A DNA stretch of 64,000 nt from Thermogemmatispora aurantia (GTDB lineage Bacteria; Chloroflexota; Ktedonobacteria; Ktedonobacterales; Ktedonobacteraceae): the NCBI RefSeq assembly GCF_008974285.1, contig NZ_BKZV01000001.1, positions 107,221 to 171,220 on the forward strand, given 5' to 3'. This document shows, piece by piece, positions 38,384 through 47,186 of this stretch (positions within the stretch are counted from its first letter, which is position 1; each line of letters begins with the position of its first letter). The notes beneath the pieces were generated by a model. It did no database searches, was not told the DNA's origin, and was given only the letters and a program-made list of their open reading frames with translations. The position numbers were made by a program, and so were the translations under genes.

Positions 38384-38425
38384 GATAGGACTTAAGACTG
38401 TACAGGAGGCAGAAAGGGTTAGACG

Positions 38426-39157
38426 ATGATTAGAGTCCTACTGGCAGATGATCATACCTTGATTCGACGTGTCGTGCGTGAGATTCTGGAACGAGCCGGT
38501 GATATCGAGGTAGTGGCCGAGGCATGTAATGGCCGGGAGGCCGAGGCCCAGGCCGGTGAAACGCACCCGGATGTTGCATTGATGGACCTGGACATGCCAG
38601 AATGCGATGGTTTCGAGGCAACGGAGCGTGTGCTCGCCTGCTCACCGGAGACGCGCGTGGTCATTTTGACAGCCTCGCAGCAGGAACAGCTGGCGCTGCT
38701 CGCCATCCAGCGTGGGGCCATTGGCTATTTGACCAAGGATATCGAGCCAGAGACGCTGGTAGCTGCCATCCGCTCCGCCGCGCGCAACGAAATCTCGATC
38801 CCCGGCCCCCTGGCAACGCGCGTGTTAGCTCACCTGCGCACACTGACTCTCAGCGGTAAGATCCGCGAGGTTCCTCCCGCCGATTTCTCCCAGGGCGCGG
38901 CCAGTCGCGCCTTCTATTATAAGGTCCAGCAGCGGCTTCACGGTTCGGCACTGAACCTGCCGAACCTCTCGCGCCCGCTCACGGAGCGCGAAATCGAGGT
39001 TCTTGATCTGATCCGCAAAGGTCGCAAGAACCGGGAAATCGCCCAGGAACTCAATATAGCAGAATCAACAGTACATAAACACATCCAGAATATTTTTGAG
39101 AAGCTACATGCTCGTAGCCGCACTGAGGCCATTTATTTGCTCAGTTCACGCAACTGA
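38426..39157 (+). CDS. LuxR/NarL-type response regulator
   Basis: A 243-residue two-component regulator. The receiver domain (1-~120) has the acidic pair in LLADDHTLIRR, phospho-acceptor Asp54 in LMDLDMP, the Thr of VILTAS and Lys in YLTKDI, so it is complete. A ~55-residue linker leads to a LuxR-type helix-turn-helix (~178-240: LTEREIEVLDLIRKGRKNRE, then IAESTVHKHIQNIFEKL). It should bind DNA as a dimer after phosphorylation. No histidine kinase is adjacent, so its partner is unknown. AAAGGG stands 7 nt before the ATG. It is divergent from rpsB. Confidence 0.93.
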   Translation: MIRVLLADDHTLIRRVVREILERAGDIEVVAEACNGREAEAQAGETHPDVALMDLDMPECDGFEATERVLACSPETRVVILTASQQEQLALLAIQRGAIGYLTKDIEPETLVAAIRSAARNEISIPGPLATRVLAHLRTLTLSGKIREVPPADFSQGAASRAFYYKVQQRLHGSALNLPNLSRPLTEREIEVLDLIRKGRKNREIAQELNIAESTVHKHIQNIFEKLHARSRTEAIYLLSSRN

Positions 39158-39316
39158 GGGCTGAACCTATCTCTCGCGCACCATCAGGCGGACATCTGTT
39201 CCCTATCATTCTGCCGCACGCTTGCTCATCGCTGTGGCTGAGGGCAGGATCAAACCGGGCAGATAGAACAGGCCCGTGCTGCCCTCAGCTCACAGGTGTG
39301 GCCTGCCGCCGCTTGC

Positions 39317-41275
39317 TCAGGCCGAGGCTGGGCTACTATGCGCGGTGGGTGTTGGGGTTGTGATCCCAAGCAGCTCGCGCACGACTTCCTTAATATGAGC
39401 AGAGGAGAGGCCATACAGCTCCTTGAGGATAGACGGCGCCCCGTGCTCGACCAGGCGATCGGGAAAGCCAATGAGCCTGACACGGGTGTCGTGGCAGCCT
39501 TCGCGGGCCAGGAGTTCAAGGACGGCACTGCCAAAGCCGCCCGCCACCATGTGGTCTTCAATGGTGATCAGGTGTCGCGTGGCCCGGGCCAGATCCAGAA
39601 TGAGATCCTCGTCAAGCGGCTTGGCCCAGCGCGCGTTGACTACCGCGACATTCAATCCCTCTCCTCGTAGCTCTGTGGCCGCCTGCTCAGCTAACTCGAC
39701 GGTAGTGCCATAGGCGAGCAGGGCACACTGGCAACGCCTGGCCTCCGAGAGGGTCGCTGGTGTGAGCAGCTCAGCCTTGCCAATCTCTAGAGGGCGCAGC
39801 TCCTTGTCTAGGGTCACTCCACGCGCTTTACCACGCGGATAGCGCAGGCAGACTGGCCCGTCCATGTAGAGGGCCGTATAGAGCATGTGGCGTAGCTCGT
39901 TTTCATCACGAGGGGCCATGACCTTCATATTAGGAATCATGCGCATAAAGGCGATATCAAAGAGGCCGTGCTGTGTGGGACCATCCTCGCCGACGACGCC
40001 GGCGCGGTCCATCGCAAAGACGACATGCAGGTTCTGCATGCAGATATCGTGGATGACCTGATCAAAGGCCCGCTGCATGAAGGTGGAATAAATGGCAACC
40101 ACCGGACGCAGGCCACCAACAGCCAGCCCGCCGGCAAAGGTCACGGCATGTTGCTCAGCTATACCGACATCAAAGTAGCGCTCGGGGAAACGCTGGTGCA
40201 ACTTCTTCAAGCCTGTGCCTTCGGCCATGGCGGCAGTGATACCAACAATGGCCTGGTCGCGCTCAGCCAGCTCGACCAGTGTGTTCGCGAAGATCTCGGT
40301 GTAGGTTGGGGGGTCGTTGGGATTCCTTTTAATGACGCCGGTGCGGTAGTCGAAGGCGCCTGGTCCATGCCACTTGGTGGCATCTTCTTCGGCAAAGGTC
40401 CAGCCTTTGCCTTTCTTGGTAACCACCTGGACCACGATCGGCCCTTCAATACGCTTGATATTTTCCAGAACATCGATGAGCAGTGCAAGATCATGGCCAT
40501 CGAATGGCCCAAAGAATTTGAAGCCCAGCTCCTCGAAAATGGTTCCGCTCTTGCTATGCAAGACAAACTGTTTAAAGCTGGTTTCAGCACGGGCAGCGGC
40601 TTCCAGAGCGACATCACCCACGACAGGCAAACGCTCGATAGAGCCTTTGGTCACCTCTCGTAAGCGCTGATAGGCCGGCAAGGTCTGCATGCGTCGCGCT
40701 TTGGCCAGCACGGAGGCAATGGCGCCTACATTATCCGAGATCGATTTCTCGTTGTCGTTGAGGATAATAATGAGATTCTTCTTCAAGCTGCCAGCGTTGT
40801 TGAGGGCTTCCAGAGCCATACCGCCAGTCAGGGCGCCGTCACCGATGATGGCCACAACCTTGAAGTCCTGGCCCTGGAGGTCACGCGCCACGGCCAGGCC
40901 CAGGGCGGCAGAGATGGAGGTGCTGGCATGGCTGGCGCCGAAGACATCATAGGGACTTTCTTCGCGGCGGAGATAGCCCGACAGGCCTCCAAATTGGCGA
41001 ATTGTGCGGAAGCGCTCGCGACGTCCAGTTAACAATTTATGCACATAAGCCTGATGGCCGATATCCCAGACAAGAAGATCATGGGGGGTGTTGAAGACGG
41101 TATGCAAGGCGAGTGTCAGCTCGACAACACCCAGGTTGGGGGCAAGATGTCCCCCTCTCGTCGAGACAGTCTCGATGATTTCCTGACGAATCTCTTCGGC
41201 CAGCATTTGCATCTCCGCCACACTGAGCGAGCGGAGCTGAGCCGGGCTATCAATGCGATCCAGTATCCTTGCCAA
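39317..41275 (-). CDS. dxs: 1-deoxy-D-xylulose-5-phosphate synthase
   Basis: A 652-residue thiamine-diphosphate enzyme that condenses pyruvate and glyceraldehyde 3-phosphate, the first step of the MEP pathway. Signatures: GHLAPNLGVVELTLALH, WDIGHQAYVHKLLTGR, the ThDP motif GDGALTGGMALEALNNAG, DIGIAEQHAVTFAGGLA-like FDVGIAEQHAVTFAG, and YSTFMQRAFDQVIHD. The start is a TTG at 41275: GGGAGG lies 6 nt upstream and homology begins there. dxr and ispG of the same pathway are in the block at 27.8-31.9 kb, but dxs is separate. Confidence 0.96.
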   Translation of the reverse strand: MARILDRIDSPAQLRSLSVAEMQMLAEEIRQEIIETVSTRGGHLAPNLGVVELTLALHTVFNTPHDLLVWDIGHQAYVHKLLTGRRERFRTIRQFGGLSGYLRREESPYDVFGASHASTSISAALGLAVARDLQGQDFKVVAIIGDGALTGGMALEALNNAGSLKKNLIIILNDNEKSISDNVGAIASVLAKARRMQTLPAYQRLREVTKGSIERLPVVGDVALEAAARAETSFKQFVLHSKSGTIFEELGFKFFGPFDGHDLALLIDVLENIKRIEGPIVVQVVTKKGKGWTFAEEDATKWHGPGAFDYRTGVIKRNPNDPPTYTEIFANTLVELAERDQAIVGITAAMAEGTGLKKLHQRFPERYFDVGIAEQHAVTFAGGLAVGGLRPVVAIYSTFMQRAFDQVIHDICMQNLHVVFAMDRAGVVGEDGPTQHGLFDIAFMRMIPNMKVMAPRDENELRHMLYTALYMDGPVCLRYPRGKARGVTLDKELRPLEIGKAELLTPATLSEARRCQCALLAYGTTVELAEQAATELRGEGLNVAVVNARWAKPLDEDLILDLARATRHLITIEDHMVAGGFGSAVLELLAREGCHDTRVRLIGFPDRLVEHGAPSILKELYGLSSAHIKEVVRELLGITTPTPTAHSSPASA

Positions 41276-41306
41276 GGCAGTCCTCCCACAGGAAAGCTTA
41301 CCTTGT

Positions 41307-41312
41307 ATTATA
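41307..41312 (-). promoter_or_regulatory. -10 element of dxs
   Basis: Perfect TATAAT on the minus strand, 31 nt before the TTG start; the -35 is weak. The short leader supports the TTG start. Confidence 0.5.
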
Positions 41313-41493
41313 GGGCGTCGCAGACAGCGAAAGAAAGGTCGCGATGCGACAGAGGAAGGCACCTAAAGCCTTGACAGGACAGCTGTTCACGTGAAAGAAG
41401 GGGGAGGCAGTGCGGGCGGGAAGCGGCCAGGCGGTTGCTGGTGCGCTGGCGTTGCTCACGGTACTGGCCAACCGGGATGGAGCCGGAAGACTC

Positions 41494-41522
41494 TTGACAG
41501 GGTTCCACTTTCTTCTTATCAT
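41494..41522 (+). promoter_or_regulatory. Strong promoter P1 in the dxs-acidic protein gap
   Basis: TTGACA (41494-41499), 17 nt, TATCAT (41517-41522): 6/6 and 5/6. Transcription should start near 41529, with no open reading frame of note immediately downstream. Confidence 0.7.
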
Positions 41523-41528
41523 GGCCTT

Positions 41529-41640
41529 TCGGAAAACAGTTGGGACATCCGGGTGGGTTGGAGCGTTCCCAAAAGATCAACGCTCCCCCGCAAGGGGAGG
41601 TCCGTTTACGCGCTGAAATGATGGCAGGCGTGACCCGATG
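41529..41640 (+). ncRNA. Candidate structured RNA between two promoters
   Basis: The predicted P1 transcript folds into a closed shape by inspection. A closing helix joins 41546-41554 to 41633-41640 (8 bp, one bulged C). Hairpin A (41560-41567 with 41579-41586, 8 bp) and hairpin B (41583-41588 with 41594-41599, 6 bp) share bases and exclude each other. A small stem joins 41608-41611 to 41628-41631. I recognise no known RNA family. It may be an independent small RNA or a switch-like leader for the acidic-protein gene 420 nt downstream. Confidence 0.4.
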
Positions 41641-41646
41641 GACCGC

Positions 41647-41675
41647 TTGACGTTGCCTTTTCCTGCCGGTATACT
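41647..41675 (+). promoter_or_regulatory. Strong promoter P2 of the acidic-protein gene
   Basis: TTGACG (41647-41652), 17 nt, TATACT (41670-41675): 5/6 and 5/6. It begins 6 nt after the closing helix of the candidate RNA. Confidence 0.65.
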
Positions 41676-41681
41676 GATCAC

Positions 41682-42061
41682 ACTGGGGTGGAGGCGGCTC
41701 TCCTGCATCCCTTCAGCTCTTCGTCTCCCATCAACCCTGTCCGTGCGTGGGAATGTCCTCCTTCAGCTCGTGAGTAAGCCAGTCGAGCTGAGTCAAACCA
41801 GCCAAGCAGTCATGAGGTCGGCAAGCATCAGGGCTGAAGCAGCCCCGCAGAACAGCACGCCAACAGGATCATGGAAAGGGAGACGATCAGCACGCCCGGT
41901 CCGGGGAGAGAGGCACCGGCAATAGTGCCCAGGCGGCTTGCCGTCTGTCTGAATGAACGGACATTACGGCGCTTTTGTCGTCATCTTCTGATACTGTTTG
42001 AGGGAAAGGAGGCGGCGCTTTTCCCCAGATTCCTGGCGGGGGTTGCTGCGCCGCAGGTCCA
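41682..42061 (+). other. Long leader of the acidic-protein gene
   Basis: A ~380-nt untranslated stretch from P2 to the ATG at 42062. AAAGGAGG occurs at 42005-42012 but no start codon follows it in frame, and the true SD before 42062 is weak. I see no other feature. Confidence 0.35.
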
Positions 42062-42682
42062 ATGACGAGGAAAGAGAGCGAAAAGGACACCGAACGTCCG
42101 CACTACTATTCTCAGTTCTGGCTCGATGTCGCCGCCGGACGCCGGGTGATCGGCAGCTCCAAGACCACCGAGGAGAGCGAGACGGGTGAGCGGGGCGAAC
42201 GCGACTCCCAGGAGTCAGGGGCAGCACGAAAGCCGGCTCGCGGCAGCCACACGTCCAGCAGCGAAAGCCGCGAGCGTGAGGAGCTTCGCGCTTCTCAGGC
42301 GGAAACGCTGACAGCTAAGGCCCGCCAGCCCGAGGTCACGGCGCCCGCGGCTCCTCCTGAGACGGCTTCCTCTGAGGAAATTACTGTCCCCGAGGAGGAG
42401 ATTCCGACCGCTGAGGAGGAAGAGGAGAGCGTGGAGGCCGACCTTGAGGATGAGGAGCTGCTAGAGGAAGAGTCTCTGGAAGCCACTCCAGAGGAGGAGG
42501 AATACGAGGAAGAGGAGGAGCTAGAGCCGGACTTCGAGGAGGAGGAGTTTTTCGAGGATGAGGAAGAGGAGGAGGATGAGGACCTCTGGCCCGGCGGTAA
42601 AGGGAAGAAGAAGCAGCCAAAACCCGGTCGCCAGTCTAAGCCCGCGAAGCGCTCAAAACGCGAGACGCGTCGCGGTTACTAG
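42062..42682 (+). CDS. Highly acidic low-complexity protein with basic C-terminus
   Basis: A 206-residue protein of unknown function. The first ~35 residues look ordered (HYYSQFWLDVAAGRRVIGSS). Then comes a charged Ser/Arg/Glu stretch and a ~75-residue block (~105-178) in which Glu and Asp dominate, with several runs of 4-5 acids. It ends in a Lys/Arg-rich tail (KGKKKQPKPGRQSKPAKRSK). It has no signal peptide. Such polarity, acidic body then basic tail, is seen in nucleic-acid or ribosome-binding factors and chaperones, but I claim no function. In-frame upstream codons contain no start, so 42062 is the start. It ends before a clear terminator. Confidence 0.7.
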   Translation: MTRKESEKDTERPHYYSQFWLDVAAGRRVIGSSKTTEESETGERGERDSQESGAARKPARGSHTSSSESREREELRASQAETLTAKARQPEVTAPAAPPETASSEEITVPEEEIPTAEEEEESVEADLEDEELLEEESLEATPEEEEYEEEEELEPDFEEEEFFEDEEEEEDEDLWPGGKGKKKQPKPGRQSKPAKRSKRETRRGY

Positions 42683-42740
42683 CTAGACAGCCTGCGATGA
42701 TGCGCTGCGCTGGATGCCAGTCGGACTGGAGCAGTAGCTA

Positions 42741-42854
42741 ACAGAGGAAATTGTTGATCAGCCTCTGTGTTTTGGGGGAACTTGTTCACCGCTGTCCCAG
42801 TCCGATCCCAGCCAGGAAAAGCCAGGAGCCAGTTGTCTGCTCCTGGCCTTTTTG
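42741..42854 (+). terminator. Terminator pair after the acidic-protein gene
   Basis: The strong element is a perfect 8-bp stem (42821-42828 with 42840-42847) followed by CTTTTTG. Upstream is a weaker 7-bp hairpin (42741-42747 with 42762-42768). The 10-mer TTGTTGATCA occurs in both (42751-42760 and 42852-42861). Confidence 0.8.
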
Positions 42855-42939
42855 TTGATCACTAGCCGCTTCGACTACGCCGAGCCGCCACCGCTCGCCG
42901 AGCAGCAGCTGTTCAACCCTCGGCTCCTCTCAGGCCATA

Positions 42940-44220
42940 TCAGGGATAGATGCCGCGAATCTGAGTGGCCTCAGCCACTCGTGAGATGGCCAGCATATTG
43001 GCCGCCAGCCGCAGGTCACAATGGTACTGTTCCGCTTTTTCGGCCACCGCTGCAAAGGCCCGATTCATAATGATCTCTAGCTTCTGAGTGATTTCTTCAA
43101 CTCCCCAGAAAAAGCTCTGGAGATCCTGCACCCACTCGAAGTAGCTGACCGTGACGCCACCAGCATTGGCCAGAATATCCGGAATGACAACGACACCCCT
43201 GCGTCCGAGAATCCTGTCCGCCTGGGGCGTTGTCGGGCCGTTGGCAGCTTCAGCAATGATCTGCGCCTGGATACGACCGGCATTGGCCTCGGTGATGACC
43301 CCTTCGGTCGCCGCCGGGATCAGGATATCACAGGGAACTTCCAAGACCTCCTGGGGGCTGATCTGCTGAGCTGCCGGGAAACCAACCACGCTGCCCCTTT
43401 CCTGCTTATGCCGGAGCACAGCGGCAGGGTCCAGTCCGGCCTCGTTGTAGATACCACCCCGGGTATCGCTGACCGCCACGATCTTGCAGCCTTCGTGATG
43501 GAACAGACGGGCAGCAATGGAGCCAGCGTTGCCAAATCCCTGAATGCTGACGCGCGCCCCTCGCAGCGGCATGCCAATCCGGCGCGCCGCCTGACGTGTG
43601 ACAAAGAGCACGCCCATCGCGGTAGCGTCGTTGCGCCCCTCGCTCCCTCCAATAGAGAGTGGCTTGCCAGTGACAACGGCGGGAATGGAGAAGCCCTCGT
43701 GCATCGAATAGGTGTCCATAATCCAGGCCATGACCTGGGGATTGGTGTTGACATCGGGCGCTGGGATATCGCTGTGAGGGCCGATAATGATCGAAATTTC
43801 AGTCGCATAGCGGCGCGTCAGCCGCTCCAGCTCGCCTGGACTCATGGCCTTGGGATCACAGATGACTCCCCCTTTGGCTCCGCCATAGGGAATACCCACC
43901 ACCGCGCACTTCCACGTCATCCACATGGCCAGCGCCTTGACCTCGTCCAGGGTCACATCAGGACTGTAGCGAATGCCACCTTTGGCAGGCCCGCGATTCA
44001 CGTTATGCTGTACGCGATAGCCGGTAAAGGTCTTGATCCGGCCATCATCCAGGCGTACAGGGAAGTTGACTGTCAGCTCGCGCTTGGGCTTGCGCAGAAT
44101 CTCTCGCATATCCTCCGAGAGATTGAGCCGATCGGCAGCCTCCTCAAACTGCTGAACAGCCATTTCATAGGGGTTAATACGGGTCTCGCGAGAGGACTTC
44201 ACGTCGTTGTGCAGGTCCAC
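42940..44220 (-). CDS. gdhA: Glutamate dehydrogenase (Glu/Leu/Phe/Val dehydrogenase family)
   Basis: A 426-residue enzyme interconverting glutamate and 2-oxoglutarate plus ammonia. N-terminal substrate domain: FTGYRVQHNVNRGPAKGGIR and the catalytic-Lys motif VVGIPYGGAKGGVICDP. The NAD(P)-binding domain has VSIQGFGNAGSIAARLF, and the C-terminus has IPDILANAGGVTVSYFEWVQ. The GTG at 44220 is chosen because AAGGAG lies 7 nt upstream; the longer frame has no SD. It lies 123 nt after gatB. Coenzyme preference cannot be read with certainty. Confidence 0.95.
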   Translation of the reverse strand: MDLHNDVKSSRETRINPYEMAVQQFEEAADRLNLSEDMREILRKPKRELTVNFPVRLDDGRIKTFTGYRVQHNVNRGPAKGGIRYSPDVTLDEVKALAMWMTWKCAVVGIPYGGAKGGVICDPKAMSPGELERLTRRYATEISIIIGPHSDIPAPDVNTNPQVMAWIMDTYSMHEGFSIPAVVTGKPLSIGGSEGRNDATAMGVLFVTRQAARRIGMPLRGARVSIQGFGNAGSIAARLFHHEGCKIVAVSDTRGGIYNEAGLDPAAVLRHKQERGSVVGFPAAQQISPQEVLEVPCDILIPAATEGVITEANAGRIQAQIIAEAANGPTTPQADRILGRRGVVVIPDILANAGGVTVSYFEWVQDLQSFFWGVEEITQKLEIIMNRAFAAVAEKAEQYHCDLRLAANMLAISRVAEATQIRGIYP

Positions 44221-44343
44221 GTTCTTGCTCCTTTTTCCGTATTTTACAGCTGAAAGCAGCTGATGCAGCCAAGGCTCAGGAATCGCCCAGCCAGCCTGTT
44301 CCGGCCCAGCAGCCAGGTGACTGCCAGAGTCGGTCAAGCTCGC

Positions 44344-45837
44344 TCAGGCCGTGGGCGCCTCATCAAGCTTGGCGCGCAAGAGTTGCTGGACAAGATCGGC
44401 TTTGGCCTGGCCACGGGTGCGCTTCATAATCTGGCCGACCAGATATTGGGCGGCGTTGGTCTTACCCGAGCGGTAATCAGCCACGATCTTAGGGTTCGCC
44501 TCAATGACTTCAACGATGATGCGCTCCAAGGCTTGCGGATCAGTAATCGGTGGCTGGATGCCCTTGCGCACCACGATGGTCTCTGGCAGCTCACCACTGA
44601 CGAAGGCCTCATCGAGAACCTCCTTCGCCTGCTTGCCAGTGATGCGCTGACGATCGAGCAGATCCAGCAGATTCACCAGCGCCTCTGGCTTCAGTGGGCA
44701 AGCTGCGGGAGCGATATCATGCGCATGGAGGAGGCGAACAACCTCGCTCAGGAGCCAGTTGCTGGCTGCGCGGGCCCTGGCCTGGCGATCCTGGACCTGG
44801 GAAGAAAGAGCCATGACCTGATCGAAGTAGTCGCCCAGAGCCTTCTCTTCTGTGAGAATATCCGCATCCTGAGCCGAGAGGCCATAGTCGCGCTGATATC
44901 GCAGCCGGCGCGCATCGGGCAGCTCTGGCAGGCGCGCACGCAGTTCCTCCACCCATGCACGACTGATCACCAGCGGCGGCAGATCCGGCTCAGGGAAGTA
45001 GCGATAGTCATGCGCATACTCTTTGCTACGCTGCGGCACCGTCACGCCTCGACTCTCGTCCCAACCACGCGTTTCCTGCTGAATGGTCCCGCCAGCTCGC
45101 AACACCTCAATCTGGCGATGAGCTTCATATTCGAGGGCCTGCTGCAGGGCCTTGAAACTATTCATGTTCTTGATCTCGGTTTTGACTCCTAGCGTCTGCT
45201 GTCCGCGGGGACGGACCGAGATATTGGCATCGCAGCGCAGGCTGCCCTCCTCCATACGCCCCGAAGAGACTCCCAGGTAGACCAGAATCTCGCGCAGCTT
45301 CTGCATATAGAGCCGCGCCTCCTCGGGACTGCGCATGTCCGGCTCGCTAACGATTTCGATAAGGGGTGTACCGGCGCGGTTGACATCAACCAGGCTGTAA
45401 CCGTCTCGATGCAGCAGCTTGGCGGTATCTTCCTCCAGATGAACGCGCGTAATACCGATGCGCCGCACCTGCCCATCATGCTCAATCAGCAGATAGCCAT
45501 TGCGACTGAGTGGGAGATCATACTGGGAAATCTGGTACCCCTTCATCAAGTCAGGATAGGGATAGTTCTTGCGGTCGAATTTGGAGTATTCGGGAATGCT
45601 ACAGTTGAGGGCCAGCGCCGTCATAATGGTGTAGGCCACAGCCTGCCGATTGATGACCGGCAACACGCCTGGCATCCCCATGCAGACAGGGCAGACATGG
45701 GTGTTGGGAGCGGCGTTGGCGTAATCAGTGCTGCAGGAGCAGAACATCTTGCTCCGCGTGGTGAGCTGAGCATGCACTTCGAGACCGATGACAATCTCGA
45801 ATTCGGTGGCAACCTCGGTATGAGCAGGTACAGCCAT
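44344..45837 (-). CDS. gatB: Aspartyl/glutamyl-tRNA amidotransferase subunit B
   Basis: A 497-residue GatB. Signatures: [19 protein letters not shown], the zinc/Cys region [65 protein letters not shown] and [17 protein letters not shown]-terminal YqeY-like tRNA-binding domain ends QLLRAKL. With GatA and GatC (not here) it amidates Glu-tRNA(Gln) or Asp-tRNA(Asn). The ATG at 45837 is supported by GGAAGG 9 nt upstream and by a promoter whose start point excludes the GTG at 45879. Confidence 0.97.
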   Translation of the reverse strand: MAVPAHTEVATEFEIVIGLEVHAQLTTRSKMFCSCSTDYANAAPNTHVCPVCMGMPGVLPVINRQAVAYTIMTALALNCSIPEYSKFDRKNYPYPDLMKGYQISQYDLPLSRNGYLLIEHDGQVRRIGITRVHLEEDTAKLLHRDGYSLVDVNRAGTPLIEIVSEPDMRSPEEARLYMQKLREILVYLGVSSGRMEEGSLRCDANISVRPRGQQTLGVKTEIKNMNSFKALQQALEYEAHRQIEVLRAGGTIQQETRGWDESRGVTVPQRSKEYAHDYRYFPEPDLPPLVISRAWVEELRARLPELPDARRLRYQRDYGLSAQDADILTEEKALGDYFDQVMALSSQVQDRQARARAASNWLLSEVVRLLHAHDIAPAACPLKPEALVNLLDLLDRQRITGKQAKEVLDEAFVSGELPETIVVRKGIQPPITDPQALERIIVEVIEANPKIVADYRSGKTNAAQYLVGQIMKRTRGQAKADLVQQLLRAKLDEAPTA

Positions 45838-45884
45838 CTTTCCCAACCTTCCTGAAAGCTTCTTCAGCGTCACTGTCACCCGTT

Positions 45885-45913
45885 AGTCTAGCCCTTTCCC
45901 CTGGATTCGTCAA
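45885..45913 (-). promoter_or_regulatory. gatB promoter
   Basis: Minus-strand TTGACG, 17 nt, TAGACT (5/6 and 4/6), start point near 45878. Confidence 0.6.
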
Positions 45914-46011
45914 CTGGGTAGCCGTGACAGGCCCAGCCAGGGCTTCGCTGATGCCCGAGCAGGCCGCCAGTCCCTTGCTTCGGGACAAGCAGGAAAGAGG
46001 AGTCGGAGTCC

Positions 46012-46040
46012 TTGCCAGATACGGATGACTCTGGTATACT
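46012..46040 (+). promoter_or_regulatory. Promoter of the MglA-like GTPase gene
   Basis: TTGCCA (46012-46017), 17 nt, TATACT (46035-46040) with a TGG extended -10: 5/6 and 5/6. Confidence 0.7.
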
Positions 46041-46046
46041 GAAGTC

Positions 46047-46241
46047 ACCAACATCGTGGGACGTCTTGCGCTGAAACGCAAGCTTCCCTCGATAAATCCA
46101 GGAAATACCTTTTGTACTGCTTCGCACGAGAGGACTGTTGCTGAGATTCATAGGCACGGTGCCCTCCTCTTACAGAGAAGAGGAGACGACGCGCTACCAC
46201 GACGAGGCACACCAGCGAGCGGATGAGGAGAATGACCACCT
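46047..46241 (+). other. Hairpin-containing leader of the MglA-like gene
   Basis: A ~195-nt untranslated leader. It has a perfect 6-bp stem with 6-nt loop near its 5' end (46065-46070 with 46077-46082) and a perfect 8-bp stem with 6-nt loop (46164-46171 with 46178-46185) before the SD. GAGGAG lies 12 nt before the ATG. Confidence 0.4.
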
Positions 46242-46826
46242 ATGTCCCTGATTAATATGGCCAAACGCGAGATCATTTGTAAGCTCGTCTACTATGGCAT
46301 TGGTCTGTCCGGCAAGACCACTAACCTGCACTATATTTATCAGGCAGTCGATCCCCGCGATGTGGGTGAGATGGTCTCGATCGATACCGAGACAGAGCGT
46401 ACCCTCTACTTCGATCTGCTGCCGTTGGAACTGGGCAAGGTCAATGGCTTCTCAATCCGTTTTCAGCTCTACACCGTGCCCGGTCAGGTGCTCTACCAGC
46501 AGACGCGGATCTCGGTGCTGAAAGGGGCCGACTGCGTGATCTTCGTGGCCGATTCCCAGGCCAGCAAATTGCAGGAAAATATTGAAAGCTGGAACGAGCT
46601 TCAGGAACAGCTCCGCCGCATGAACAAGAATATTACCGAGTTCCCGCTGGTGATGCAGTGGAATAAGCGCGACTTGCAGGATATTCTACCAGTATCGGTG
46701 CTGGAACAGTATTTGAACCCGTACCGCGTCCCTAGCTTCGAGGCCGTCGCTGTCACAGGCTACGGCGTGATCGAATGCCTGCGCGTCGCCATCAATGCGA
46801 CGCTCCGCCGCCTCGAACGCATCTAG
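46242..46826 (+). CDS. MglA-like small Ras-family GTPase
   Basis: A 194-residue GTPase. The P-loop is YYGIGLSGKTTNLH (G19 to T26), followed by TERTLYFDLLP, the switch II TVPGQVLYQQTR (PG in place of the usual DxxG order, as in MglA) and NKRDL (141-145). It matches the MglA group, which controls polarity and motility in Myxococcus and is widespread in Chloroflexota and Deinococcus without motility. No MglB (roadblock) gene is adjacent. Two DUF4388 proteins elsewhere in the window are possible partners because PATAN domains often accompany MglA. It is followed by a response regulator with its own promoter. Confidence 0.9.
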   Translation: MSLINMAKREIICKLVYYGIGLSGKTTNLHYIYQAVDPRDVGEMVSIDTETERTLYFDLLPLELGKVNGFSIRFQLYTVPGQVLYQQTRISVLKGADCVIFVADSQASKLQENIESWNELQEQLRRMNKNITEFPLVMQWNKRDLQDILPVSVLEQYLNPYRVPSFEAVAVTGYGVIECLRVAINATLRRLERI

Positions 46827-47003
46827 TCCAGCTTGCTAGCGGTGCGCGCGCCTACGCGCTCGCTCGCTTCGCTCTCCTCCCGTGGCAAGGAGTCGCCGCT
46901 TCTCCTCTGACTGGCAGGATGGCCCGACCTTTTTTTCAGCAACTCTTTCTCCCCGTGCCTCTTCCGCCATCTATGTAGAGCAACTTTGTTCCTGTCTTAC
47001 TCG

Positions 47004-47032
47004 TTGTTCATCGACGGTTTTCTGTGTATAAT
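47004..47032 (+). promoter_or_regulatory. Promoter of the second response regulator gene
   Basis: TTGTTC (47004-47009), 17 nt, perfect TATAAT (47027-47032). A T-run at 46929-46935 upstream may end MglA transcription. Apart from these I see nothing in 46827-47003. Confidence 0.6.
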
Positions 47033-47038
47033 ACGGCG

Positions 47039-47186
47039 AAACCTGGTCTGGTTATCTTCTCCCTCTCTACGAAGGGAGATTTGGCCTTTCCCCTCTTTGC
47101 GGATGAAAGGCCATCACTGCGAGGCGGCCCAGGCAAAGCACCGGGCCGCCCGCTGGATCGATCGACTGTCTCGCTGCGAGGTTCTT
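47039..47186 (+). other. Leader of the second response regulator gene: serial perfect hairpins
   Basis: The ~148-nt leader holds three consecutive perfect stems: 7 bp (47058-47064 with 47073-47079), 8 bp (47082-47089 with 47106-47113) and 8 bp (47123-47130 with 47143-47150). A short CTCG/CGAG stem near 47171-47181 then covers part of the SD (GCGAGG). It is a candidate riboswitch or attenuator; I recognise no family. Confidence 0.5.
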
